From: Deltaproteobacteria bacterium
GTDB lineage: Bacteria; Desulfobacterota_C; Deferrisomatia; Deferrisomatales; JACRMM01
Assembly: GCA_016218905.1 (NCBI GenBank)
Contig: JACRCS010000120.1
Coordinates: 1 to 19,081 of the forward strand
Direction: 5' to 3'
Length of the DNA stretch: 19,081 nt
Position 1 is the stretch's first letter; each line of letters opens with the position of its first letter. The notes beneath the pieces are model-generated. The model saw only the letters and a program-made list of their open reading frames with translations. It was not told the DNA's origin and searched no databases. Of this stretch, positions 5,634 to 13,235 are shown piece after piece. The position numbers were made by a program, and so were the translations under genes.

Positions 5634-7313
5634 ATGAAACGAACCGTGCTTCCGCGTCTCCCCATTGGGACGGCAGCCGCCGTCCTCGGCCTCGCGCTTG
5701 GCGCCCTCGCCCCCGCGACGGCGAGGGCGGCCTCCGCGGCTAAGACCTGCTACGAGTGCCACGACGAGATCGAGAAGCTCCACGCGGGAGGCAAGCACGC
5801 GCGCGTCGACTGCACGAGCTGCCACGAGGGGACCGAGCAACACGTGAAGGACCAGGGCGTCCGGCCGGGGACGAGGACCGACCACGCCGCCTGCGGAGGG
5901 TGCCACAAGGCGCAGTACGAGTCCTTCGTCGCGCCGAACCTCAACTCGAAGGCCAAGGTCGAGAAGGCGACGTTCAAGAGCCGATCGCCCCTCTTCGACA
6001 AGCTCTCCATGCCCCACGGCTTCACCAAGGAGCACGACGAGCCGCGGAGCCACATCTTCGCGCTGGCCGACCACCTGACCGTGGATCGGGCCTACGGGGG
6101 CCGGTTCCAGTTCAAGGACTGGACGCGGATCGCGGACGCGAAGGGCTCCGAGAAGGAGCTCTGGAGCGTCCTCGTGGACCGGGAGCCGGCCACCTCCGAG
6201 CAGAAGAGCTTCATGGCCCAGAGCGCCACGGCGGCCAACCCGGTCTGCCTCCAGTGCAAGACGCAGGACCAGATCCTTCGCTGGAAGTACCTCGGCGACA
6301 AGGACCCGAGGGCGCAGTGGGACCGCACGTCGAAGGTCGTCGACCTGGCCCGCTCGGTGAAGCACCCCATCAACTGCTTCATGTGCCACGATCCGCACGG
6401 CGCCGGGCCGCGCATCGTGAGAGACGCGCTGATCCAGGCGATCGTCGATCGGGGAGAAGGCACCTACCCCTACGACAAGGAGAAGAGCGCCAAGATCACC
6501 GTGACCAAGGTGACCTTCCGGGACGGCTTTCGCGCCATCGGGCTCCTCAACCGCCCCGACTCCAACACCATGTGCGCGCAGTGTCACGTCGAGTACAACT
6601 GCAATCCCGGCCTGGGGAAGGAGCCGGACCAGAAGATCGGGATGGACGACCGGAGGACGAACCTGATCCAGTGGGTCAACGTGTTCGATTATCTGAAGAA
6701 GATGGAGGCCGTCGGCTTCAAGGACTTCAAACAGGCGACCACGGGCGCCAACCTCAACAAGCTCCAGCATCCGGAGACCGAGACCTACTGGGGAAGCCGG
6801 CACGAGAGGGCGGGGGTCGAGTGCCAGGATTGCCACATGCCGAAGCTGAAAGAGGGCGGCGTCACCTACACCTGGCACGGGCAGCGCAGCGCCCGCTACA
6901 TGCTCAAGGACACCTGTAGCCGCTGTCACCCGACCTGGACACCCGAGGAATCGGAGTACCAGGTCGACGCGATCCAGAACTACATCCGGGGGAAGATCAC
7001 CAAGGCGGAGTTCTGGCTTGGCCAGTTCATCGACACCTTCGCGCGCGCCAAGGCGGCGGGCATCGCTCCCGAGACCCTCAAGGAGGCGATGCGCCTCCAC
7101 GACGCGGCGCAGGTCTACTGGGAGTGGTGGACGGCCGAGAACTCGGACGGGTTCCACAACCCGGAGGCGGCGAGGAGGTCGCTGACCGAGTCGGTCGACA
7201 GCTCTCAGCGCGGGATCAAGCTCCTGACCGACGCCCTGACGCCTACGACCTCCGTTACCCCCGCCGCTCTCCCGGGCTCGGGTTCAGCGCCGCCTGGAGG
7301 GCGTCCGCGATGA
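5634..7313 (+). CDS. onr: Octaheme c-type cytochrome nitrite reductase (ONR/TvNiR type)
   Basis: ATG 5634 follows AAGGAGGA; a signal peptide of about 32 residues ends at ARA-AS, placing the protein in the periplasm. Heme-binding motifs lie at residues 39 (CYECH), 60 (CTSCH), 87 (CGGCH), 205 (CLQCK), 248 (CFMCH), 314 (CAQCH), 397 (CQDCH) and 428 (CSRCH). Three N-terminal hemes followed by an NrfA-like five-heme core led by CXXCK is the layout of octaheme nitrite reductase, which reduces nitrite to ammonium with six electrons. Residues matching the NrfA active site are visible: Lys209 (CXXCK), Arg138 in PRSHIF, Tyr321 in CHVEY, and His390 in SRHER. Tyr321-Asn-Cys323 matches the Tyr-X-Cys pair crosslinked in the Thioalkalivibrio enzyme. 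CQDCHMPK is also typical. The 559-residue length fits. The last 25 or so residues are a Pro/Gly/Ser tail overlapping the convergent permease gene. Octaheme tetrathionate reductase is less likely given the NrfA-like VEY and HMPK motifs. Confidence 0.93.
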   Translation: MKRTVLPRLPIGTAAAVLGLALGALAPATARAASAAKTCYECHDEIEKLHAGGKHARVDCTSCHEGTEQHVKDQGVRPGTRTDHAACGGCHKAQYESFVAPNLNSKAKVEKATFKSRSPLFDKLSMPHGFTKEHDEPRSHIFALADHLTVDRAYGGRFQFKDWTRIADAKGSEKELWSVLVDREPATSEQKSFMAQSATAANPVCLQCKTQDQILRWKYLGDKDPRAQWDRTSKVVDLARSVKHPINCFMCHDPHGAGPRIVRDALIQAIVDRGEGTYPYDKEKSAKITVTKVTFRDGFRAIGLLNRPDSNTMCAQCHVEYNCNPGLGKEPDQKIGMDDRRTNLIQWVNVFDYLKKMEAVGFKDFKQATTGANLNKLQHPETETYWGSRHERAGVECQDCHMPKLKEGGVTYTWHGQRSARYMLKDTCSRCHPTWTPEESEYQVDAIQNYIRGKITKAEFWLGQFIDTFARAKAAGIAPETLKEAMRLHDAAQVYWEWWTAENSDGFHNPEAARRSLTESVDSSQRGIKLLTDALTPTTSVTPAALPGSGSAPPGGRPR

Positions 7314-8157
7314 GGTTGCAGGCCGCCACCGTGGCGAAGATGAGCAGGCCGGGGTAGACGGCGAGCGCCGGCGCCTCCCAGAGCGTCTGCTGGGCGTTGG
7401 TGAGGAGGTTCCCCCAGCTCGGGATCGGCGGCTGGATCCCGAGACCGAGGAAGCTCAGGACCGACTCGGCGAGGATGACCGCTCCCGTGGAGAGCGCGGT
7501 GGCGACCACGACCGGCGCGAGGAGGTTCGGCAGGAGGTGGACCGTCATGATTCGAAGCCCGCTCGCCCCGAGGGCCCTGGCGGCGAGCACGAACTCCCGC
7601 TCCCGCAGGCTGAGCGTCGCCCCCCTCACGAGCCGGGCCACCGTCGTCCAGCCCACCAGGGCCACGATGGCGACGATGCGGAAGAGGTCGAGGAGCGGTG
7701 ACCGGAGGACGGCCGCCGGCAGGCCGAGCTTCGCCGGGTCGGCCGCGGCCAGCACGATCAGGAGCGGCAGAAGGGGGAGCGCGATCACGCCGTCGGTGAG
7801 GCGCATCAGCACCCGGTCCGCGACTCCCCCGTAGTAGCCGGCCAGAAGCCCGATCACCGTTCCCAGCGCTGCGGCCGTGAGCGCGGTGGTAACGCCGACG
7901 AAGAGCGACACCCTTCCCCCGTAGAGGAGCCGCAAGAGGACGTCTCGCCCGAGCTCGTCCGTCCCGAGCAGGTGCGCCGCGCTCGGGCCTGCGAAGCGCG
8001 TCGCGAGGTCCACCGTCTCCGCGTCGGCGCCGAGGAGGGTTCCCAGGAGCGGGGCCGCCAGGCACGCGGCGGCCAGCAGGAGCGCGAAGACGGCGCTCGC
8101 GGCGGCCAGGCGGTGCCGCCGGAAGCGGGAGAGCCGGGAAGGAGCCCCGCCTTTCAT
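7255..8157 (-). CDS. dppC: Peptide/nickel-type ABC transporter permease, DppC-like
   Basis: ATG 8157 overlaps the stop of the upstream permease gene in ATGA, showing translational coupling. The 300-residue protein has an N-terminal membrane segment (about 17-42), the DppC-type signature GTDELGRD at 65-72, and about five further membrane segments. The EAA loop around residues 190-215 (ALGASGLRIMTVHLLPN) contacts the ATPase subunit. SFLGLGIQPPIPSWGN near 235-250 is typical of DppC/OppC/NikC. It forms the inner-membrane channel with the DppB-like subunit. Its last 59 bases overlap the 3' end of the octaheme reductase gene on the other strand. Substrate cannot be told from sequence; peptides, nickel and opines are all used by this family. 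Confidence 0.92.
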   Translation of the reverse strand: MKGGAPSRLSRFRRHRLAAASAVFALLLAAACLAAPLLGTLLGADAETVDLATRFAGPSAAHLLGTDELGRDVLLRLLYGGRVSLFVGVTTALTAAALGTVIGLLAGYYGGVADRVLMRLTDGVIALPLLPLLIVLAAADPAKLGLPAAVLRSPLLDLFRIVAIVALVGWTTVARLVRGATLSLREREFVLAARALGASGLRIMTVHLLPNLLAPVVVATALSTGAVILAESVLSFLGLGIQPPIPSWGNLLTNAQQTLWEAPALAVYPGLLIFATVAACNLIADALQAALNPSPGERRG

Positions 8158-9104
8158 CGCAACGACACCCGCGGGTCGGCCCAGGCGTACAGGAGGTCGG
8201 CCACGAGGTTCATGAAGAGCGTCAGGGCCGTGGCAAAGAGCAACGCCACGAGGGCCAGGTTGTAGTCGTTGCCCATGACGCTGTCGAAGATCAGCCTGCC
8301 CATGCCGGGGATGGCGAACATCGTCTCCGTCACCAGCGCGCCCGAGAAGATCGTCCCGAACTCGAGGGCGACCACGGTGATGATCGGGATGAGCGCGTTC
8401 CGGAGCGCGTGCACCCAGAGGATGCGGCGCTCGCCCACTCCCTTCGCCCTCGCGGTGCGGATGAAGTCGAGCCGCAGGGTCTCGAGCATCGAGGCCCGCA
8501 CGTAGCGAAGCTGCGGTCCCAGGCTCAGGATCGTGATGTTCGCCGCGGGCAGCAGGAGCGATTTCGCCCACTGCCACCCGCCCGCTCCCTCGAGCGAGAC
8601 GCCGCTTGCCGGGAGCCAGCCGAGACCCACCGCGAAGACCAGTATCAGGAGGAGGGCGAGCCAGAAGGAAGGAACCGAGGTCCCGGAGAACGCGATCAGG
8701 TTGACGCAGCGGTCGAGCGGCCCCCCGGAACGGCTGGCCGCCAGGACGCCCAGGACGAGCGCCAGGGTGAAGGAGAGGGCGAAGCTCGACCCGAGGAGCA
8801 GGACCGTGTTCCGAAGCGCGGGCAGGAGGACCTCCGGCACCGGCCTCGCGTAGAGGCGCGAGTACCCGAAGTCCCCCTGGAGCGCCGCGGAGAGCCACCG
8901 GCCGTAGCGCTCGAGGATCGGCCGGTCGACGCCGTAGAGCCGGCGCAGGTTTTCGACGTCGGCGGACGTGAGGTGCGGGTTGGAGCTCAACATGAGGTCC
9001 ACCGGGTCGCCGGGCATGAGCCCCATGAGCCCGTAGACCGCGAAGGACACGAGGAGGAGCACGACGGCGGACTGGACGGCACGGCCCGCCAGGAGGCGAG
9101 TCAC
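8154..9104 (-). CDS. dppB: Peptide/nickel-type ABC transporter permease, DppB-like
   Basis: GTG 9104 is chosen because it overlaps the stop of the binding-protein gene (GTGA) and puts the first membrane segment immediately after VTRLLAGRA. The longer open frame upstream is antisense-free overlap with the binding protein and is not protein-like. The 316-residue product has the expected six membrane segments. Family signatures include MPGDPV (about 30-35), the RPILERYGRW segment, GDFGYS (78-83), SVPSFWLALLL (143-153) and the EAA loop TARAKGVGERRILWVHALRN (217-236). It pairs with the DppC-like permease in the inner membrane. Confidence 0.93.
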   Translation of the reverse strand: MTRLLAGRAVQSAVVLLLVSFAVYGLMGLMPGDPVDLMLSSNPHLTSADVENLRRLYGVDRPILERYGRWLSAALQGDFGYSRLYARPVPEVLLPALRNTVLLLGSSFALSFTLALVLGVLAASRSGGPLDRCVNLIAFSGTSVPSFWLALLLILVFAVGLGWLPASGVSLEGAGGWQWAKSLLLPAANITILSLGPQLRYVRASMLETLRLDFIRTARAKGVGERRILWVHALRNALIPIITVVALEFGTIFSGALVTETMFAIPGMGRLIFDSVMGNDYNLALVALLFATALTLFMNLVADLLYAWADPRVSLR

Positions 9105-10840
9105 GGCTGGACCCTCCACTTCTCCACCCAGAGCGTCGTCGGGTTCTCGTGCCCGGTGGGTACCACGTTGCGCAGCCACAAGGGAAGGATGTACGGCTCC
9201 GCCCGAAAGAAGAGCGGGAGCGTCGGGAGCTCCTCCACGTACAGCTCCTGGAGGGCGCGCCAGAGCCTCTTTCGTTTCTTCGGATCGAGCTCCTCCTCGA
9301 TGGCGGGAATCAGGCGGTCGGCCTCCGCGCTCCGGAAGCCGGCGTAGTTCTGACCGGCGAAGCCGTTCCGGGCGGTGGGAATCTCCGACGAGTGATACCG
9401 GCTCCGGGGGACGCTCTCCGGCGAGGTGATGGAGGCGTAGAGGGCCAGGGCGCCGAACTTGCGGCGGGCGAGCGTCTGCCCGAAAAAGACGCGCGCCGGC
9501 TCGTTGCGGATCCTCACGTCGACCCCGATCCGCTTCCACTGGTTCTGGAAGACCTGTTGCACGAGCTCTCGAGTCCGGTTGCCGGCCGTCGTCCTGAACT
9601 CCAGGGCGAGCCGCTCGCCCCGAGCGTTTCGGCGGATGCCGTCCCCGGTGCGGCGCCAGCCGGCCGAGTCGAGGAGGCTCGCGGCCTTCTGCGGGTCGTA
9701 GCCGTACTGCCGAAGCCCGGCGGCCGCTCCCGCGTCGAGCGGGTTCAGGAACGTGTGGGCGACCGGCTGGCGGCCGCCGAAGAGGTGGCGCGAGACGCCC
9801 TCCCGATCGACCGCGTAGAGGAGGGCCTGCCGGACGCGGAGGTCCTTCAGGAAGGGGTTGTCGAGGTTCAGGTCGATGTGCTCGTAGAAGAGCCCCGCGC
9901 GGTAGAGGAACCGGTACCGCGCCCCCTGCCGGCGCTCGAGGGCGAAGGCCTGGTCCACCGTGAAGCCGACCTCACCGGCGATCATATCGATCGCCCCGGA
10001 GAGGAGGTTCGCCTCCAGCGCCGCCGTGTTCTCGATCACCCGCACCACGATGCGCCGGAAGACGGGCTTCTCTCCCCACCAGGTCGGGTTCGGCACCAGC
10101 ACGACCTGAACGTTGGGAGAGACCTGGGCGATGCGGTAGGGACCGAAGTAGAGACCGGGATTCGTCCGGTCGGTGTCGTACGCCGTGCGGTTCTTGTAGT
10201 TGGCCGGGTCGGCGAAGTTCTTCTCGTCGAGGTGCGCCGGCAGGACGTTGAACTGGGGGAGGGCGTTGTAGTCGAACGTGAGGCGGTCGTAGTGGAGCGT
10301 GAAGGTCTTCTCGTCGACGACCTCCACCCGGTAGACGCTGCGGTAGAACTCTACGTTGGCGACCCCGCTCTGCGGGTTTCGCCCCACCCGCCAGGCGAAG
10401 AGGACGTCGCGGGTCGTCACCGGGGTTCCGTCGCCCCAGGTGGCCCTCGGCTGGATCCGATAGGTCACCGCGACCCCACGCCTTCCGCCCGGGGCGAGCT
10501 CGGGCACCGCGCCCCGGTTCTCGATCGTCGGCAGGTCCACGGCGAGCATGGGGACGAGCCGCCACTTCGGGTCGTGGGCCGTGAAGGGGCGGTGCGTGAA
10601 GCCGAGGATGTACGCCTTGGCGGCCATGGACTCGACGTTGGGGTGGAACGTCGAGGGGAACTGACTCACTCCGATCACGAGGTCAGCCTTCGCCGGCCGA
10701 TCCGCGGCCGCGGGCGGAACTCCCGTGCCCCAAGCGCAGAGGAGGAGCGCGATGACGAGCGCGCGTGGCCGGGCCGTGGGTCGCCCGGCGCCCTCGGACG
10801 TCACCTGCGTGGCTTCGCCGCCGTCACAATGTACGGTCAT
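9101..10840 (-). CDS. Extracytoplasmic substrate-binding protein of peptide/nickel ABC transporter (SBP_bac_5)
   Basis: The 579-residue frame matches family 5 solute-binding proteins: ATWGDGTPVTTRDVLFAWR (the WSDGxPxTAxDV-type motif, about residue 134), the GLYFGPYRI segment, NPTWWG, an LRVRQALLYAVDREGV segment (the VRQAxxxAIDR motif), and a C-terminal EELPTLPLFF. Residues 27-47 (ALVIALLLCAWGT..., AAAD) give a signal peptide. The start is uncertain: ATG 10840 has no Shine-Dalgarno because repeat DNA abuts it. GTG 10804 would shorten the N-terminus by 12 residues and give a more usual signal peptide. First gene of a three-gene coupled operon with the two permeases. No ATPase genes follow. A metal versus peptide ligand cannot be decided here. 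Confidence 0.92.
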   Translation of the reverse strand: MTVHCDGGEATQVTSEGAGRPTARPRALVIALLLCAWGTGVPPAAADRPAKADLVIGVSQFPSTFHPNVESMAAKAYILGFTHRPFTAHDPKWRLVPMLAVDLPTIENRGAVPELAPGGRRGVAVTYRIQPRATWGDGTPVTTRDVLFAWRVGRNPQSGVANVEFYRSVYRVEVVDEKTFTLHYDRLTFDYNALPQFNVLPAHLDEKNFADPANYKNRTAYDTDRTNPGLYFGPYRIAQVSPNVQVVLVPNPTWWGEKPVFRRIVVRVIENTAALEANLLSGAIDMIAGEVGFTVDQAFALERRQGARYRFLYRAGLFYEHIDLNLDNPFLKDLRVRQALLYAVDREGVSRHLFGGRQPVAHTFLNPLDAGAAAGLRQYGYDPQKAASLLDSAGWRRTGDGIRRNARGERLALEFRTTAGNRTRELVQQVFQNQWKRIGVDVRIRNEPARVFFGQTLARRKFGALALYASITSPESVPRSRYHSSEIPTARNGFAGQNYAGFRSAEADRLIPAIEEELDPKKRKRLWRALQELYVEELPTLPLFFRAEPYILPLWLRNVVPTGHENPTTLWVEKWRVQP

Positions 10841-10928
10841 CGGTTGTCGGTTGTCGGTTATCGGTTATCGGTTCCGCTGACGTCTGACGACTTTCAACTG
10901 ATAACCGATAACTGCCAACCGACAACCC
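10841..10928. repeat. Heptamer tandem repeat forming a large imperfect inverted repeat
   Basis: Left arm: CGGTTGT twice (10841-10854) and CGGTTAT twice (10855-10868), then a partial CGGTT. Right arm (about 10896-10928): AACTGAT, AACCGAT, AACTGCC, AACCGAC, AACCC, i.e. the same 7-bp unit on the other strand with substitutions. The arms are separated by about 22 bp. Similar ATCGGTTATCGGTTGTC-like heptamers occur in intergenic DNA of many environmental bacteria and resemble the short tandemly repeated sequences first described in cyanobacteria. The left arm touches the presumed start codon of the binding-protein gene. Confidence 0.85.
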
Positions 10929-10950
10929 GAAATGCGGACTTCCACGGTGC

Positions 10951-10959
10951 TGGTATACT
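10951..10959 (+). promoter_or_regulatory. Extended -10 promoter for barrel-IDO operon
   Basis: TGGTATACT fits the TGn-TATAAT extended -10 element, about 45 bp before the ATG at 11004. No convincing -35 hexamer lies 16-18 bp upstream, as is usual for extended -10 promoters. It sits just outside the heptamer repeat. Confidence 0.5.
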
Positions 10960-11003
10960 CCCGGCGTCGCGCGGGAATCGCGCGACCGAAGAAGGGAGGC
11001 ACC

Positions 11004-12014
11004 ATGAAACGCCCCGTCCGGTCGGCCGTGCCGCGCATCCTCCTCGGGGCCACGCTCCTGGGAGCTCCCTGGCTCCCCTTTCCCTCGGCCGCGGCGGAGC
11101 CGGCCGAGGCCCCTCCGGAAGCGCCCGCGACGCCGGAGACGCCCGGCGGAAGCTGGAGCGAGCCCTTCTACGGCGCGGTCTCCGGCCAGGTCGATGCGCT
11201 CTCGCGCCGGATCGACGCCTTCTTCGGCGGCGAGCGGGCGTACGAGGAGTCGACCCGGAGCACGCTGCGGCTCGGCGCGGGCGTGGAGTGGAGGGAGAAC
11301 CGGGAGTTCCGCTTCGTCAGCAAGGTGCGGTTGAAGCTCGACCTGCCCTACTCGCGGGAGCGTTTCAACTTCCTCCTGGAGAGCGACCTGGACGAGGACC
11401 TGGAGGAGGACGGGCAGCTCCAGGTCGCCGAGGCCCTCCAGCCGCAGACCCAGGCCTCCAACTACAACGCGGCGGTGCGGCTCGCCCCCAAGGTGCCGCC
11501 GGGCTGGAAGCTCACCGCGGACGCCGGAGTGAAGCTCAATTGGCCGCCCGACCCCTTCGCGCGGGTGCGGGTGCGGCGCACCTTCGCCCTCGGCGACTGG
11601 ATCCTTCGCGGCACCCAGCGGGTGTTCTGGTTCACCTCCCGGGGCCTCGGCGAGACGACGACGGTCGAGCTCGAGAGGGCGATCTGGACCGAGGGCCTCT
11701 TGCGCCTCACGTCGGAGGCGAGGTGGGAGGAGGAAGAGGAGGGGCTCTCGCTCCTCCAGGCCGCGTCGCTCTTCCAGAGTCTCGGCCCGGACTACGCCCT
11801 GGTCTATACGGCCGCCGTTCGGGGCGTCACGAGCCCCTCGATCCGGACAAGCCAGTACGAGGCGAGCATCGGGTTCCGGGGGCGGCTCATCCGACCCTGG
11901 CTCTTCTACGAAATCCAGCCGACGAGCGTCTGGCCGCGGACGGACAACTTCCGGCCCGCCGGGTCGATCTTTTTCCGGCTCGAGGCACTCTTCGGGGCGG
12001 ATTACCGGTGCTGA
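11004..12014 (+). CDS. Probable outer-membrane beta-barrel protein
   Basis: ATG 11004 follows GGGAGGC; 24 upstream in-frame codons are rejected because they overlap the promoter and lack a ribosome binding site. The 336-residue protein starts with a signal peptide of about 33 residues (MKRPVRSAVPRILLGATLLG, cleavage near SAAA), then a Pro/Ala/Glu linker. A short helix segment (VDALSRRIDAFFGGERAYEE) precedes a long series of alternating polar/hydrophobic strands with Arg/Tyr/Phe, e.g. TLRLGAGVEWRE, FRFVSKVRLKLDLP, LTADAGVKLNWP, EASIGFRGRLIRPWLFYEI. The strand content, Trp/Tyr girdles and absence of helices fit an outer-membrane barrel, though the C-terminus (GADYRC) is not the classical terminal Phe. 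The family is not recognised. Its stop overlaps the start of the dioxygenase gene by 7 bp. Confidence 0.82.
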   Translation: MKRPVRSAVPRILLGATLLGAPWLPFPSAAAEPAEAPPEAPATPETPGGSWSEPFYGAVSGQVDALSRRIDAFFGGERAYEESTRSTLRLGAGVEWRENREFRFVSKVRLKLDLPYSRERFNFLLESDLDEDLEEDGQLQVAEALQPQTQASNYNAAVRLAPKVPPGWKLTADAGVKLNWPPDPFARVRVRRTFALGDWILRGTQRVFWFTSRGLGETTTVELERAIWTEGLLRLTSEARWEEEEEGLSLLQAASLFQSLGPDYALVYTAAVRGVTSPSIRTSQYEASIGFRGRLIRPWLFYEIQPTSVWPRTDNFRPAGSIFFRLEALFGADYRC

Positions 12015-13192
12015 GGAAGGGCGGCGGCTCGGTCCCGCGCAAGTCGACCCGGTACGACGTCGATCCCGAGCGCGGCTTTCTCCCGCGCCCGGATCCGCTG
12101 CGCAGGCTCCCGGCGAGGTACAGCGCGTGGGAGGCGCTCGCGGCGGAGCTGCCCAAGGTGTTCGCCGCCGGCGCGCTGCGCAGGCACGTCGAGGCGCTGC
12201 CTCTCCTCGATCCCTCGCCGCTGCGGACCCGGGCCGAGCTCGAACGGGCGATGCTCCTCCTATCGTACTTCGGGCACGGCTATGTCTGGGGCGGGAAGGA
12301 GCCCGCGGCGGCGCTTCCCCGGGTGCTCGCGATGCCCTGGCACGCCGTGGCCCTCCGGCTCGGCCGGCCTCCCGTCCTCTCTTATGCCTCCTACGCGCTC
12401 TCCAACTGGCGCAGGCTGGATCCCGAGGGGCCCATCGAGCTCGGGAACGTCGTCCTCCTCCAGAACTTCCTCGGCGGACTCGACGAGGAGTGGTTCGTTC
12501 TCGTGCACATCGACATCGAGGCGAAGGCCGCGCCCGCCCTGCGAGCGATCCCCCGTGCCCAGGCGGCCGTCCGCACAGGTGACGCCCGAGCGCTGGAAGC
12601 GGAGTTGGGAGAGGTCGCCCGCGCCCTGGAGGCCATGGACGCCACCCTCGATCGGATGCCGGAGCGTTGCGATCCCTACGTCTACTACCACCGGGTGAGG
12701 CCCTACCTCCACGGCTGGAAGGACCATCCGGCGCTCCCCGAGGGGGTGGTCTACGAGGGAGTCGAGGAGTACGGCGGAAGGCCCGTGGCCTTCCGGGGAG
12801 AGACGGGCGCCCAGACCGGCCTCGTCCCCTGCCTCGACGCCGCCCTCGGCATCGTCCACCGGGAGGACGAGCTGCGCCACTTCCTGACCGAGCTGCGCCG
12901 GTATATGCCGCCCTCGCACCTGGCGTTCGTGGAGGCCGTCGAGGCGGGCCCTTCCATCCGCGGCTTCGTAGCGGGCCGGAGCGCACAACCGGGCCTCAAG
13001 GCCGCCTACAACGGCTGCGTCGAACTCCTCGGCCGCTTCCGGACCCGCCACGTGGAGTACGCCGGCCGTTACATCCAGCTCCAGGCCCAGCGGGACGCCA
13101 AGAACCCGACGACAGTCGGCACGGGAGGAACCCCCTTCGTGCCGTACCTGCGAAAGCACCGGGACGAGACCGCCGAACACCTCCTGAGCTAG
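12008..13192 (+). CDS. Indoleamine 2,3-dioxygenase (heme, IDO family)
   Basis: GTG 12008 is the likely start: it overlaps the preceding stop codon and gives 394 residues, the usual bacterial IDO length, with YDVDPERGFLP near the N-terminus as in other bacterial members. IDO signatures seen in order: RYSAWEALAAELP, GHGYVWGG, the LSYASYALSNWRRLDP segment, QNFLGGLDEEWF, a CDPYVYYHRVRPYLHGWKD segment, FRGETGAQ, RRYMPPSHLAFVE, FRTRHVEYAGRYIQ and GTGGTPFVPYLRKHRDET. His348 in FRTRH matches the proximal heme ligand (His346 of human IDO1), and Arg231 in HRVRPYL matches Arg231 of human IDO1, which binds the substrate carboxylate. The enzyme opens the tryptophan pyrrole ring with O2 to give N-formylkynurenine, in the cytosol. 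No other kynurenine-pathway gene is in the window. It needs O2 for that reaction, which is notable beside anaerobic-type cytochromes. Substrate specificity in bacterial IDO homologues is poorly known and may differ. Confidence 0.92.
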   Translation: MLRKGGGSVPRKSTRYDVDPERGFLPRPDPLRRLPARYSAWEALAAELPKVFAAGALRRHVEALPLLDPSPLRTRAELERAMLLLSYFGHGYVWGGKEPAAALPRVLAMPWHAVALRLGRPPVLSYASYALSNWRRLDPEGPIELGNVVLLQNFLGGLDEEWFVLVHIDIEAKAAPALRAIPRAQAAVRTGDARALEAELGEVARALEAMDATLDRMPERCDPYVYYHRVRPYLHGWKDHPALPEGVVYEGVEEYGGRPVAFRGETGAQTGLVPCLDAALGIVHREDELRHFLTELRRYMPPSHLAFVEAVEAGPSIRGFVAGRSAQPGLKAAYNGCVELLGRFRTRHVEYAGRYIQLQAQRDAKNPTTVGTGGTPFVPYLRKHRDETAEHLLS

Positions 13193-13235
13193 AGGCGCTC
13201 GAGGGCTGGAGACCCGAGCCCGGCTCGGCTCCTGT

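Noticed and set aside
5415..7157. 580-codon minus-strand open frame
   Set aside because: Antisense to the octaheme reductase, whose heme motifs settle the coding strand; the product is low complexity and has no ribosome binding site.
5634..7313. Hydroxylamine oxidoreductase or tetrathionate reductase
   Set aside because: The CXXCK fourth heme, CHVEY, and CQDCHMPK motifs match the nitrite reductase type; the C-terminal tyrosine crosslink region of hydroxylamine oxidoreductase is not seen.
10841..10928. CRISPR array
   Set aside because: Units are 7 bp and contiguous, without spacers, and invert midway; no cas gene is present.
9149..12007. Long plus-strand upstream extension of the dioxygenase frame
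   Set aside because: It crosses the binding-protein gene in antisense, repeat DNA and the barrel gene; only the part from GTG 12008 is IDO-like.
10824..12986. 720-codon minus-strand open frame
   Set aside because: Antisense to the barrel and IDO genes, Arg/Pro-rich and without recognisable domains.
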